Positions 52,752-62,307 are shown, numbered from the stretch's first letter. The stretch: 64,000 bases of DNA from Bacillota bacterium (GCA_023423045.1 JAFAGA010000055.1:1-64000); one strand, 5' to 3'. Translations and numbers: made by a program. The notes: generated by a model from the letters alone, not told the origin.

Positions 52752-54514
52752 ACAAGCACCTCCTGGGTTTTTATTTCAATGCTGTCTTTGGAAGAGGAAT
52801 GAGCTTCCCACATATTTTTATAAAGGGGAGAGGATTTTAGTAACTGGCTGTGAGTTCCCTGAGCCGCAACCTGACCATCTTCAATGACAATAATGCTGTC
52901 AGAGTCAGTGATGGTGGAAAGCCTGTGAGCGATAACAATAAGGGTTTTGCCTGCCACCAGTTTGGATACCGCAGTTTGGATCACTGCCTCATTTTCCGGA
53001 TCGGTGTAAGCGGTGGCTTCATCGAGTATAATAATTGGGGCATTTTTAAGCATAGCTCTTGCAATGGTGATGCGTTGGCGTTCTCCTCCGGAAAGATGCC
53101 CGCCTGCACCACCGGCACAAGTATCATATCCCTTTTCCAGTTGCATGATGAAATCATGGCAGCCACTTTGACGGGCCGCCTGCTCCACCTGCGCATCGCT
53201 GGCCGAAGGCTTGCCCATGCGGATATTCTCCCGGATGCTCTCGTCAAACAGATAATTATCCTGGGCGACATAGGCGATCATGCCACCAAGCTGGGCGAGA
53301 GGGATTTGCCGAATGTCAGTCCCGCCGATGGTAATTTGCCCGCTGCCGGCATCCCACAGAGAAGCAATCAACTTGGCAATGGTGGACTTTCCGCCGCCCG
53401 AGGGTCCCACCAATGCCGTCACACTGCCTGCTGGGATAGACAGGTTTACTCCATGCAGTACCGGCTTTTCCCGGTAAGCAAAGCTAACATCCTTCAGCTG
53501 TATATTGTAGTTTTCTACTGTTGCCAAAGCCGTGGGGCGTGCAAGGTCGGGCTGAGTAAGTATATCGGTCACCTCGTTTACAATGGTATGCACCTTGCCC
53601 ACATCGTCGGAATAGCTCATGGTGGTAATCAGCGGACCCATGATCCCCAGCGATAAAATGATGGATACGATGAAAGTTTCCATTGACAGGCCGCCTTTTA
53701 TGTACAGCATGGTGCCAATGGGCAGCACACTGACCAGCACGGCAGGGAAGACTGACATAGCCAGAGAGAAAAAGGGCAGTGTGGAGCGCATCCAGTCAAT
53801 GGCGGAATTGGCTGCTTCTCTTGCGGCTGTGGTGAACTTTTCGTAAGAGGAGGCGGACTGATTGAACGCCTTAATTACTTCAATACCTCCGATATATTCC
53901 ACCGCGGTATCGTTAAGGTATTTGTTCCTGGCGACATAGTTGGCAAAACGTTTCTCGTAGCCTGCCATCATGCCTGCATAGCAAAAAATGCCCAGCGGCA
54001 GCGATACCAGCGCCGCGAGAGCCATGCGCCAGTCCAGCACAAAAAGATACGCAATGGTCGCAACGGAGATCAGAATATTCCCGCCCATTTCCGGCACAAT
54101 ATGGGCCAGAGTGGTTTCCATGCTGTCTACCCGCTCCACCAGGATATTTTTTAGTCTTCCCGAGGGAGTGTCCAGTAAATAGCCCATGGGCAGCCGGGTG
54201 AGTTTTTTTGTTAACCTCAGGCGCACTTCGGAGAGCACCGCAAAGGTTGCTTTATGAGACAGTGAGGTGGAAACACCGTGGAACAAATACCGGAGCGCCC
54301 AAAATACTGCAGTAATCAGGCAGTAAAAGCCATAAAAGCTGATGGAGGTCTCTCCCCTAAGCAGCGCCAGCACGATTTGGGCAACACAAAAATAAGGTGC
54401 CATTCCGCAGCCGACGCCGAGCGTGGCAAACACAAGCGAGGCAATATATCCACGCTTGTGGGGAGAAGCAAACTCCCACAGCCATGACACGGTTCCTTTT
54501 GAATTTTGTTTCAT
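52748..54514 (-). CDS. ABC half-transporter A, module 2
   Basis: 588 residues, membrane domain (1-310), NBD with GPSGGGKST, signature LSGGERQRITIARAML and Walker B IIILDEATAYTDPENE. GGAGG precedes the start. It lies behind a TetR terminator and a GTTAG-N6-CTAAC palindrome placed almost exactly as in module 1, so the modules share regulatory architecture as well as gene order. The tandem arrangement suggests duplication followed by divergence of substrate or signal. Confidence 0.88.
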   Translation of the reverse strand: MKQNSKGTVSWLWEFASPHKRGYIASLVFATLGVGCGMAPYFCVAQIVLALLRGETSISFYGFYCLITAVFWALRYLFHGVSTSLSHKATFAVLSEVRLRLTKKLTRLPMGYLLDTPSGRLKNILVERVDSMETTLAHIVPEMGGNILISVATIAYLFVLDWRMALAALVSLPLGIFCYAGMMAGYEKRFANYVARNKYLNDTAVEYIGGIEVIKAFNQSASSYEKFTTAAREAANSAIDWMRSTLPFFSLAMSVFPAVLVSVLPIGTMLYIKGGLSMETFIVSIILSLGIMGPLITTMSYSDDVGKVHTIVNEVTDILTQPDLARPTALATVENYNIQLKDVSFAYREKPVLHGVNLSIPAGSVTALVGPSGGGKSTIAKLIASLWDAGSGQITIGGTDIRQIPLAQLGGMIAYVAQDNYLFDESIRENIRMGKPSASDAQVEQAARQSGCHDFIMQLEKGYDTCAGGAGGHLSGGERQRITIARAMLKNAPIIILDEATAYTDPENEAVIQTAVSKLVAGKTLIVIAHRLSTITDSDSIIVIEDGQVAAQGTHSQLLKSSPLYKNMWEAHSSSKDSIEIKTQEVLV

Positions 54515-54543
54515 CTTAAATCCTCCTTACAAAAATGTATTGT

Positions 54544-54559
54544 GTTAGTTGTGACTAAC
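54544..54559. promoter_or_regulatory. GTTAG-N6-CTAAC palindrome, ABC module 2
   Basis: GTTAGTTGTGACTAAC, 6-bp perfect arms, 30 bases before the ABC A start of module 2. Confidence 0.65.
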
Positions 54560-54569
54560 CTGTGGTCAA

Positions 54570-54596
54570 AAATTTTAGGACTATTTCAGTCCTAAA
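54570..54596 (-). terminator. Terminator after TetR, module 2
   Basis: TTTTAGGACT, 5-base loop, AGTCCTAAAA; on the minus strand ATTTTTG follows. It overlaps the end of the regulator gene. Confidence 0.7.
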
Positions 54597-55195
54597 ATGG
54601 TATCCCAGCCCGCACTGTAAAACTTATTTAAGGTGCGGATGTATTCCAGTGCTTGTTCCCTGGTCATATCATGTGCAACAGTCTCAAAGATGCCATAATA
54701 AAAAGCGCTGGAAAGGATGTGGCTCAGATCATCATCAATGGAAGGGATGTTGTATCCCAAGCTGCGCAAAGCTTCTATAAACCGCCGGGTGTGCTCCACT
54801 TCAATTTCAAGCAGGCTGTCGATATAGTGCTCATATTCGGTGCCGGCGGAGCAGCACGCCACCAGCTTGAATGCGTCAAAATGGTCATAGATATAGCCGA
54901 TGAATTCCTCCAGGGCATGACTTGTATAGCCATGCATCTGTTTTTCCTTGTATTCGGCAGGGAATGTGTCAAATTCACGCTGTACCGAAAGATACCAATC
55001 CCGCAGGTGGTTCGCCGGTTCCGAAACGAGTGCACCGAATAAAGCAGCTTTATCGGGATAATATCCATAGATGGCTCCGGTAGTGACCCCGGCTATCCCG
55101 GCAATGCTGCGCAGTGATGCGTTTTTGTATCCCTTTTTTAGAAATTCAGCTTTCCCAGCCTCTAAAATACGCTTTTGTGTAGATTCATCCGCCAT
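54581..55195 (-). CDS. TetR-family regulator, module 2
   Basis: 204 residues with N-terminal HTH (TQKRILEAGKAEFLKKGYKN, GVTTGAIYGYYPDKAALF). AAAGGAGGTG precedes ATG 55195. The effector domain has a Cys-Cys pair (KLVACCSAGTEYEHY) near residue 115. Tandem 13-bp dyads upstream (55220-55245) are a probable operator. They differ from the module 1 TetR operator, so the two regulators do not appear to cross-bind. Confidence 0.87.
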   Translation of the reverse strand: MADESTQKRILEAGKAEFLKKGYKNASLRSIAGIAGVTTGAIYGYYPDKAALFGALVSEPANHLRDWYLSVQREFDTFPAEYKEKQMHGYTSHALEEFIGYIYDHFDAFKLVACCSAGTEYEHYIDSLLEIEVEHTRRFIEALRSLGYNIPSIDDDLSHILSSAFYYGIFETVAHDMTREQALEYIRTLNKFYSAGWDTILGLK

Positions 55196-55219
55196 TCTGA
55201 CACCTCCTTTATAAAGAAT

Positions 55220-55245
55220 ATAACATTGTTATATAACGGTGTTAT
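55220..55245. promoter_or_regulatory. TetR operator, module 2
   Basis: ATAACATTGTTAT (55220-55232) and ATAACGGTGTTAT (55233-55245): two adjacent ATAAC-N3-GTTAT dyads, 25 bases before the TetR start. Confidence 0.75.
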
Positions 55246-55449
55246 ATCATGATCAAACTATTTTGTCAAGACTCTTTTGTATATAGCCATTATTATAGTT
55301 CAGCCTGCGGCATTTTGAACTTAACAATCTATTATGCAGCATTTGCAGTTACTCCTTGTATTAACGGGACAGATTTGCTATAATATCGAAAATATACTTA
55401 TTTTGCATTTAATATATAAATGATAGATAAGAGGATTTATTAGGCTGAT

Positions 55450-56790
55450 ATGAAAAAAATTGAACCTTTCCCCCAAAAAGTAAACCCCCTGCTGATTTCT
55501 TTGGCTGCCATTGCAGCTCTGTTCTCCGTCTGTCTTTCTTTTATCCTGATGCTGCACAATGGCATTAGGCAGAGAGATGTTTTGGAAACAACCGACCGAT
55601 ATATGGTGTTTGAAAGCAGAGTTCAGCGGCTGATATATTCTAACGTCACATTGCTTCAAGGCTATGAAGCTTATATTAAACTGGAGCCTAACCTGGAGGC
55701 AGAGGTCTCTTATCGTTATATGGACAAGCTTTTCGCAACAAACTCGAATTATATCCGCAATGTCGGCGTTCTCAAGGATACGACCATCATATGGAATTAT
55801 CCGCAGGAGTCCAATGCTGAGGCAATCGGGGTGGATTTGTCCAAGGTGAAGGAGCAGCAGGAGCTTGTATTGAAAGTAAAACGGGAGTTGAAACCTGTTT
55901 TGCAGGGTCCCGTGAACCTGGTACAAGGCGGAACCGCTTTCATTGTCAGGCTCCCGATTGTTATGGAAGACACGGGATACTGGGGGCAAATCGCCATTGT
56001 GCTTAAGAGCGATAAAATACTGGAAGAGATCGAATTCTATGCGAAAGACTCTGGGCTGGATATTACAATCTACAACAGGGAGAATAAACTTACTCCATTT
56101 TTTGGTTCGATAAATTCCGACTCAAATTCTAAGCTGGAATTTGCTGTGGATCCGGATTTTATCGACTGGAGTATTACGGTCAGCTCGTCAAATGGATGGG
56201 CGGACAACTGGCTGCTGTTTATATTGTTATTTGCCTTCTCTGTTTGCATCTGTATTTCAGCAGGTGTTTTGGTGTATAAATATATAAAATCCAACAATAA
56301 GATTGTTGCAATGTCAATTCTTGATTCTTTATCAGGCCTGTTCAACCGGCATTTTCTCAACAAGTATCAAGGAATTGTTTTTGCGGCTGCGAGACGAAAA
56401 GAATGCAAATTAGGAATCATGCTTCTCGATTTGGATCGTTTCAAGAAAATTAATGATACCTATGGGCATGGTGTAGGAGATATGGTGCTTGTTGAAACAG
56501 CACGCATATTAAAAGCGAGCACCAGTAGAAATGAGACTGCTTTTCGTTTGGGCGGAGACGAGTTTCTATTGATACTGCCGGAAATCGAGAATGTTGAAAG
56601 CTTACGGCTCGCCAAAGAACAGCTTCTGGATCGCTTTGAACGGGAGTTTAATATTTCCGGTTATTCCATAAAAGTATTCCCCAGCATCGGCTATGCAATA
56701 TTTCCGGAAGATGGCGACGACCTTGATACACTCTTACATACGGCAGATAAGCTGATGTATCTGGAAAAATCGGAAAGGCGATTGCGCTGA
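55450..56790 (+). CDS. Membrane diguanylate cyclase with extracellular sensor
   Basis: 446 residues: membrane segments at about 13-35 and 252-275 flank a roughly 215-residue external domain of CHASE-like character (RVQRLIYSNVTLLQGYEAYI). A GGDEF domain follows (about 290-446) with LDLDRFKKINDTYGHGVGD and catalytic RLGGDEFLLIL. The inhibitory RxxD motif is not in register (SRNETAF), so product feedback is doubtful. It converts two GTP to c-di-GMP in response to an outside signal. No effector gene is adjacent. Confidence 0.88.
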   Translation: MKKIEPFPQKVNPLLISLAAIAALFSVCLSFILMLHNGIRQRDVLETTDRYMVFESRVQRLIYSNVTLLQGYEAYIKLEPNLEAEVSYRYMDKLFATNSNYIRNVGVLKDTTIIWNYPQESNAEAIGVDLSKVKEQQELVLKVKRELKPVLQGPVNLVQGGTAFIVRLPIVMEDTGYWGQIAIVLKSDKILEEIEFYAKDSGLDITIYNRENKLTPFFGSINSDSNSKLEFAVDPDFIDWSITVSSSNGWADNWLLFILLFAFSVCICISAGVLVYKYIKSNNKIVAMSILDSLSGLFNRHFLNKYQGIVFAAARRKECKLGIMLLDLDRFKKINDTYGHGVGDMVLVETARILKASTSRNETAFRLGGDEFLLILPEIENVESLRLAKEQLLDRFEREFNISGYSIKVFPSIGYAIFPEDGDDLDTLLHTADKLMYLEKSERRLR

Positions 56791-56818
56791 ACTATGGCTT
56801 ACTTATGCCTGCGCCTTA

Positions 56819-57868
56819 TTAAGCTTTTATAGCCCAGCGCAATTTTGCACACCGGGCACGGCTATTGGAACTGCATTCTGCTGCGGATGGCCGGATTGCT
56901 TCCGGAGCGATTTCCTGATAGATTCCTTCCCGATAGAAGCGTTGAAAGGATTTTTTAACAAGACGATCTTCGCCGGAATGAAAAGTAAGGATCGCAGCAC
57001 GCCCGCCCTCAGCCATAGCAGCAGGCAGTTTTTCTAAAAATTCATATAACACTTCAAATTCATTATTGACATCAATTCGTAACGCTTGAAAGCATCTTTG
57101 GCAGGATTTTTTAATTTCGTCATTTCTATCTTTTTCCGGAATGAATTTCAGGGCATCTTTGATAATTTGTTGGAGCTGAGTAGTTGTTGTAATGTCAGCT
57201 CCCTTTTTTATTGCCAGCATAATGGCACGGGCGATTTCTGCGGAATGAGGCTCGTCCGAGTTTTCCAACAACATATTATGCAATTCATCTTGTGAAATGG
57301 TTTTAAGACGATCCGCTGCAGAGATGCCTTTCGATGGGTCTAGCCGTAAATCCAATGGCCCCTCGGTTTTAAAAGAAAATCCTCTTTCCGGATTGTCGAT
57401 TTGCATGGAAGAGACACCTAAATCTGCCAATATAAAATTCAATGGACCTGATTCGGAAGTAATCTGATCTATGTTGGAGAAGTTTGTCTGCCGGATGGTT
57501 AAAATCTCCGGGCCATATCCCAAGCTCTCTAAACGCTCCCTTGTGCGCGGCAATTCAATAGAGTCTACATCAGTAGCATACAAGTGTCCCTTTGAATTTA
57601 GACATTTAAGCATCTCCAGGGTATGACCGCCATAACCTAAGGTTGCATCTAATCCGGTTTGTCCGGGGGTAATCTGTAAGACTTCTAATATTTCTTTAAC
57701 ACAGATGGAACGATGCATACCGGCTGGAGTGCTGCCTTTTTGAATAACCTTTGCCACAGTATCAGCATATAACTCTGGTTGCAATTCCTTATATTTATCT
57801 TTAAAAGCTTTTGGGTGCGTGCCTTTATACCTGGGGCGACGCTGATGTTTTTGCTCTTGATTGTCCAT
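56819..57868 (-). CDS. rsmH: RsmH-like 16S rRNA methyltransferase paralogue
   Basis: About 349 residues from ATG 57868, which has AAAGGTGG upstream. The SAM motif GLDATLGYGGHTLEML (usual rsmH: DATxGxGGH) and ILADLGVSSMQID, FSFKTEGPLDLRLDP and ILTFHSGEDRLVKKSF are all RsmH motifs. The enzyme N4-methylates C1402 of 16S rRNA. It is about 40 residues longer than typical RsmH because of a basic N-terminal stretch (QKHQRRPRYKGTHPKAF). It is not in a division/cell-wall cluster, so it is probably a second copy. Confidence 0.85.
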   Translation of the reverse strand: MDNQEQKHQRRPRYKGTHPKAFKDKYKELQPELYADTVAKVIQKGSTPAGMHRSICVKEILEVLQITPGQTGLDATLGYGGHTLEMLKCLNSKGHLYATDVDSIELPRTRERLESLGYGPEILTIRQTNFSNIDQITSESGPLNFILADLGVSSMQIDNPERGFSFKTEGPLDLRLDPSKGISAADRLKTISQDELHNMLLENSDEPHSAEIARAIMLAIKKGADITTTTQLQQIIKDALKFIPEKDRNDEIKKSCQRCFQALRIDVNNEFEVLYEFLEKLPAAMAEGGRAAILTFHSGEDRLVKKSFQRFYREGIYQEIAPEAIRPSAAECSSNSRARCAKLRWAIKA

Positions 57869-58062
57869 TCTTGCTTCCACCTTTTAAATATCTATTTTTA
57901 ATATATGATATCAAATGCATGCCATAATAGCAAATGCATAATAAATAGTTTTTATTGTACTGAACGGTATTCTCATGTAAAATGGGTTAGAACATTGTTT
58001 ATCAAAAATCAGGTAATCCTTTTGTTAGTATGCGGTTTTTGAACGGAAAGAGAGGCTTTGGC

Positions 58063-59502
58063 ATGGATATTAGCAGTTTTCGCAACTTTATAATCAGCGA
58101 GGATATCATTAAGGCACTGAAGGGCCTGGAGTATGATATCCCCACGGAAGTTCAGGCTAAAGTTATTCCAACCGCTTTAGAAAAAAAAGATCTTATCGTC
58201 AGAGCGCAAACAGGAAGCGGTAAAACTGCCGCATATGCCATTCCCATATGTGAATTAATTGAATGGCTCGAAAATAAACCACAGGCGCTTATTTTGACTC
58301 CGACAAGGGAACTTGCTGTTCAGGTAAAAGAGGATTTTACCAATATCGGCAGGTTTAAACGGATAAAAGCAGCGGCAATCTACGGAAGACACCAACTTTC
58401 CATCGAAAAAGCAGAGCTGAAGCAAAAAACACATGTCGTTGCCGGGACACCGGGGCGTGTCATGGATCATATAAAAAAAGGCACATTAAACTTAAGTAAG
58501 ATTAACTGTTTTGTAATTGATGAAGCAGATCGAATGCTGGATATGGGATTTGCCTGCCAGGTAGAAGCAATTATGAAAGAGTTGCCCGGGGAACGGATGA
58601 CAATGCTGTTTTCTGCCACCATGTCCGATGAAGTAAAAAGGATAGCATCAAATTATATGAAAGATCCTGTGAACATCGATGTCAGCGAAGAAGGCATCAT
58701 GACAGCCGATATTAATCATTTTCTTTATATAACGGATGAAGAAGACAAATTTGAACTGCTTACCGATGTTATGATTATTGAGAATCCGGATAGCTGTATT
58801 ATCTTTTGTAATACAAAGGATCGGGTGGATATGGTATGTGACCGCCTGGAGGATTTAGGCTATCCCAGTAATAAAATACATGGCGGCATGGAACAGGACG
58901 ACCGGTTATCTGCAATAAGGAGTTTTAAAAGGGGAGAGTACCGCTATTTAATAGCCACAGATGTTGCAGGAAGAGGAATAGATGTAGAGAATATTTCTCT
59001 GGTTCTTAACTATGACATTCCCTTGGATGAGGAAAACTATGTCCATCGTACAGGAAGAACGGGGCGTGCGGGACAAAAAGGGAAAGCCATCTCCTTCGCA
59101 GCTCCCACGCAAAGGAGATATCTGCATGATATCGAAGAGCTGATCTGTTTTAAAATTCAGGAAATAACGAAGCCGGCCAAAGAGGAAGTATCCATTCAGA
59201 AACCTTCTTTTGATAAAAAAATGAAGACGGCTCCTCCGATGAAAAAGATAAAAAGCGATCAATTAAATAAGGAGATAATGAAATTGCGCTTCAATGGCGG
59301 AAAGAAAAAGAAGCTGAGAGCGACCAATTTTGTTGGAGTCATATCCAATCTGGAGGGAGTAAGAGCAGAGGATATCGGAATCATAACCATACAGGATACC
59401 TTTACCTATATAGAAATACTAAACGGTAAAGGACCCTTGGTACTGGAAGCAATGAAAAATACAATGATTTGCGGTAAGCTCTTGAAGGTAAGGAGTATAT
59501 AG
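58063..59502 (+). CDS. DEAD-box RNA helicase, DbpA/YxiN-like
   Basis: About 479 residues from ATG 58063 behind AGAGAGG. All helicase motifs are present: PTEVQAKVIP, AQTGSGKT, PTRELA, TPGR, DEAD, SAT, IFCNT, ATDVAGRGIDV and HRTGRTGRAG. The C-terminal 75 residues (KLRFNGGKKKKLRATNFVGV) form the DbpA-type RNA-binding domain that recognises hairpin 92 of 23S rRNA. This fits YxiN, a ribosome assembly helicase. It stands between rsmH and the feo genes and converges on the latter. Confidence 0.92.
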   Translation: MDISSFRNFIISEDIIKALKGLEYDIPTEVQAKVIPTALEKKDLIVRAQTGSGKTAAYAIPICELIEWLENKPQALILTPTRELAVQVKEDFTNIGRFKRIKAAAIYGRHQLSIEKAELKQKTHVVAGTPGRVMDHIKKGTLNLSKINCFVIDEADRMLDMGFACQVEAIMKELPGERMTMLFSATMSDEVKRIASNYMKDPVNIDVSEEGIMTADINHFLYITDEEDKFELLTDVMIIENPDSCIIFCNTKDRVDMVCDRLEDLGYPSNKIHGGMEQDDRLSAIRSFKRGEYRYLIATDVAGRGIDVENISLVLNYDIPLDEENYVHRTGRTGRAGQKGKAISFAAPTQRRYLHDIEELICFKIQEITKPAKEEVSIQKPSFDKKMKTAPPMKKIKSDQLNKEIMKLRFNGGKKKKLRATNFVGVISNLEGVRAEDIGIITIQDTFTYIEILNGKGPLVLEAMKNTMICGKLLKVRSI

Positions 59503-59561
59503 AGGAGATTTAAAGTGAGATGAATTGGAACATAAAGGAATTCGATGAATGTTCAATGGAA

Positions 59562-59723
59562 CTATTTCCTATTATCCGCTTTATAATCATGGCAGCCACC
59601 GCAATGACCGCAGTCCCCTGCGCAATGGTTGTTTTTATGTGATTTCCACACAGAACGAACTGCCAGTATTACAACAACTGCTAAAATCAATACTACGATT
59701 ATATTTCCTGTCAATCCAGACAT
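59562..59723 (-). CDS. FeoB-associated Cys-rich membrane protein
   Basis: 53 residues: MSGLTGNIIV, a single membrane helix (about 8-24), then a short tail with Cys-rich CAGDCGHCGGCHD. It is the third gene of the feo operon, 20 bases after feoB. Such proteins commonly follow feoB in Firmicutes and may assist the transporter, as FeoC or FeoD do elsewhere. Exact role unknown. Confidence 0.8.
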   Translation of the reverse strand: MSGLTGNIIVVLILAVVVILAVRSVWKSHKNNHCAGDCGHCGGCHDYKADNRK

Positions 59724-59743
59724 TTTCTCAACCTTGCTTTCGA

Positions 59744-61906
59744 TTATGAGCGCCTTTCTTTTGGGGTATAACCTTTACGGAAAATCAGATATATTAATCC
59801 AATCAGAAAAGCAGCTGCCACTACAGTACCCAGACCAAACCCTACCTCGCCGGTAATCAGGCCGCCGAACTGGTAGACAATCAATGCAACCACATATGCT
59901 AATACACACATATATCCAATTGCGGCAACTGTCCACTTAGTATTATTCATCTCACGCTTAATTGCACCCATTGCAGCGACACAGGGAGCACACAGCAGGT
60001 TAAACAGCATGAAACTGTAAGCAGAGATAGCAGTAAAGTCTTTTCCTACCAAGGCCCATATTTCATTCCCTGTCTCGGACATTTCTCCATTATAATGATA
60101 CAGTACGCCAAAGGTATTAACCACCTGCTCTTTAGCAAGAAGTCCGGTGATTGTGGCGACCGCGGCCTTCCAGGACATATCGCCGACCCAGCCCAGGGGA
60201 TAGAAGATCCAGGCAATGGTATTACCGAGAACGGCCAGTAAAGAATCGCTATTATCTTCCACCATAGCAAAACCACCGTCTGCAAAACCAAAGGCTTGAA
60301 GAAACCACAGTATCATGGAGCAAACCAGAATAAGTGTCCCGGCTCTCTTGATGAAAGACCATCCACGCTCCCAAGTAGCACGAAATACATTACCTGCGGA
60401 AGGGGCATGATATGCAGGAAGTTCCATAACAAATGGAGCAGGATTCCCTGCAAATATCTTAAACTTCTTTAAAATGATACCGGAAAACACGACCGCCGCT
60501 ATTCCGATAAAAAATGCTGACACCGCAACCAAGGCAGAGCCGCCGAAGACGGCGCCGGCAATCAATCCGATAATGGGGATTTTTGCGCTGCAGGGAATAA
60601 AGCCTGTAGTCATAATGGTTATTTTACGATCCCGATCCTGTTCGATAGTACGGGAAGCCATAATACCCGGTACACCGCATCCGGTAGCAACCAGCATGGG
60701 AATGAAGCTCTTGCCGGACAATCCAAAATGACTGAAAACACGATCCATTATGAAGGCAACACGGGCCATATATCCCACATCCTCCATAATAGACAGCAGG
60801 AAGAACAGGACGAGAAGCTGCGGAACGAAGCCAAGGACCGCTCCGACACCGGCTACAATGCCATCCAATATTAAAGCATGCAGCACTTCATGCACACCAA
60901 GTGAATTCAGCAGCCCATCTAACGCATTGGGAACAATTTGACCGAATAGTACATCGTTCACCCAATCGGTGCCAACGGTTCCGATGGAGATCGGCCAGGT
61001 TCCCACTGCAATGGCATAGACAAAAAACATAATAGCCACAAAAATGGGAAGGGCCAGAATCCGATTGGTAATAACAGAGTCAATTTTGTCCGAAGTTGTC
61101 ATACTGTGTTTGGCTGCTTTTTTCTTAACGGATCTTTCGATAATGCGGCTAATATAAACATAGCGCTGATTAGTGATGATACTCTCGGCGTCATCATCTA
61201 ATTCTGCTTCACATTCAGCAATCTGTTTTTCTAACCGGTTATGTAATTCCGGATTCAGACTAAGTTCAGCCCTGACCTGAGAATCCCGTTCGAAGAGTTT
61301 AACCGCATACCAACGCAGATGCTGTTTGTCCACCATGTCGATGATAGACTCTTCAATATGTTTAATCGCATGTTCAACACTGCCGGTGAATACGGGGGGG
61401 AGCTTGCCAACTTTAGACTTTTGAGCCAATGCCATGGCTTTCTCCGCTGCAGCGATGCCTCCTTCACCCTTCAAAGCACTTACCTCCAGCACTTCGCAGT
61501 CGAGTTCTGATGAGAGCTTCTTCAAGTCAATCTGGTCACCATTCTTTCGAACCAGATCAATCATGTTGATAGCCACTACCACAGGAAGCCCGAGCTCAAT
61601 TAACTGAGTTGTCAGGTACAGGTTCCGCTCGATATTGGTGCCATCCACAATATTGAGGATTACGTCTGGCTTTTGGGTTACCAGATAGTTTCTGGATACC
61701 ACTTCTTCCTGAGAGTATGGAGACAATGAATAAATACCCGGCAAATCCTGTATAATTGTATTTTTATGGCCTTTCAGGGTACCCTCTTTCTTCTCAACTG
61801 TAACACCGGGCCAGTTTCCCACATATTGATTGGAGCCGGTCAGGCTATTAAATAATGTTGTCTTACCGGAATTTGGATTACCCGCCAGGGCAATTTTAAT
61901 GTCCAT
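59744..61906 (-). CDS. feoB: Ferrous iron transport protein B
   Basis: 720 residues. The G domain (1-170) has GNPNSGKTTLFNSL (G1), DLPGIYSL (G3) and NMIDLV (G4). A GDI helical domain follows, then a membrane part from about 280 with 10 or so helices, including GCGVPGIMASRTIEQ and FIPCSAKIPII, the conserved gate motifs. It moves Fe(II) into the cell, driven by GTP. The gene lies behind feoA with a 67-base gap that holds a GTTAG-AATTAG-CTAAC box. Confidence 0.94.
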   Translation of the reverse strand: MDIKIALAGNPNSGKTTLFNSLTGSNQYVGNWPGVTVEKKEGTLKGHKNTIIQDLPGIYSLSPYSQEEVVSRNYLVTQKPDVILNIVDGTNIERNLYLTTQLIELGLPVVVAINMIDLVRKNGDQIDLKKLSSELDCEVLEVSALKGEGGIAAAEKAMALAQKSKVGKLPPVFTGSVEHAIKHIEESIIDMVDKQHLRWYAVKLFERDSQVRAELSLNPELHNRLEKQIAECEAELDDDAESIITNQRYVYISRIIERSVKKKAAKHSMTTSDKIDSVITNRILALPIFVAIMFFVYAIAVGTWPISIGTVGTDWVNDVLFGQIVPNALDGLLNSLGVHEVLHALILDGIVAGVGAVLGFVPQLLVLFFLLSIMEDVGYMARVAFIMDRVFSHFGLSGKSFIPMLVATGCGVPGIMASRTIEQDRDRKITIMTTGFIPCSAKIPIIGLIAGAVFGGSALVAVSAFFIGIAAVVFSGIILKKFKIFAGNPAPFVMELPAYHAPSAGNVFRATWERGWSFIKRAGTLILVCSMILWFLQAFGFADGGFAMVEDNSDSLLAVLGNTIAWIFYPLGWVGDMSWKAAVATITGLLAKEQVVNTFGVLYHYNGEMSETGNEIWALVGKDFTAISAYSFMLFNLLCAPCVAAMGAIKREMNNTKWTVAAIGYMCVLAYVVALIVYQFGGLITGEVGFGLGTVVAAAFLIGLIYLIFRKGYTPKERRS

Positions 61907-61924
61907 TGATTTCTTCCTTCCTTG

Positions 61925-61940
61925 GTTAGAATTAGCTAAC
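61925..61940. promoter_or_regulatory. GTTAG-N6-CTAAC box before feoB
   Basis: GTTAGAATTAGCTAAC, arms of 5 bp, 19 bases before feoB in the feoA-feoB gap; third copy of the box also seen before both ABC pairs. Confidence 0.55.
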
Positions 61941-61973
61941 TTTTGACAAAAAAAATAAACAATCTTTCTTTGT

Positions 61974-62195
61974 CTATTCTACTTCTATCATTTCCGCATC
62001 GGCTTTCCGTATAGACAATTCATAGCCGCGGACATTTAATTCCATAGGATCACCCAATGGTGCGATCTTACGTACAAATATTTCCACACCTTTTGTGATT
62101 CCCATATCCATAATTCGGCGTTTCACCGGCCCGATTCCTTGCAACTTGATTACAGTGACAGATTGACCCGCTGGTATTTCTTTCAGTGTTTTCAT
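61974..62195 (-). CDS. feoA: Ferrous iron transport protein A
   Basis: 73 residues with the SH3-like FeoA pattern: LKEIPAGQSVTVIKLQGIGPVKRRIMDMGI, then KIAPLGDPMELNVRGYELSIRKADAEMIEVE (shown in parts: VTVIKLQGIGPVKRRIMDMG, PLGDPMELNVRGYELSIR). AAGGAG precedes the start. It is a cytosolic partner that stimulates FeoB. First gene of the operon, driven by the promoter at 62279-62307. Confidence 0.92.
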   Translation of the reverse strand: MKTLKEIPAGQSVTVIKLQGIGPVKRRIMDMGITKGVEIFVRKIAPLGDPMELNVRGYELSIRKADAEMIEVE

Positions 62196-62278
62196 TGCAT
62201 TTACTCCTTATGTTAGTATTCTTTGCTATTGCCATACACTGATGATAGGTATATGCCTTATCCGCTGTACATTAGCAC

Positions 62279-62307
62279 AGTATAATTTATGTTCTCTGGT
62301 TTGTCAA
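62279..62307 (-). promoter_or_regulatory. Sigma-A promoter of the feo operon
   Basis: Minus strand: TTGACA (62307-62302), 17-bp spacer, TATACT (62284-62279), 84 bases before feoA. I find no clear Fur or DtxR box around it. Confidence 0.75.

Noticed and set aside
46828..54487. Many plus-strand open frames across the ABC transporter region
   Set aside because: They are antisense to strongly conserved ABC genes, lack ribosome binding sites and encode no recognisable domains.
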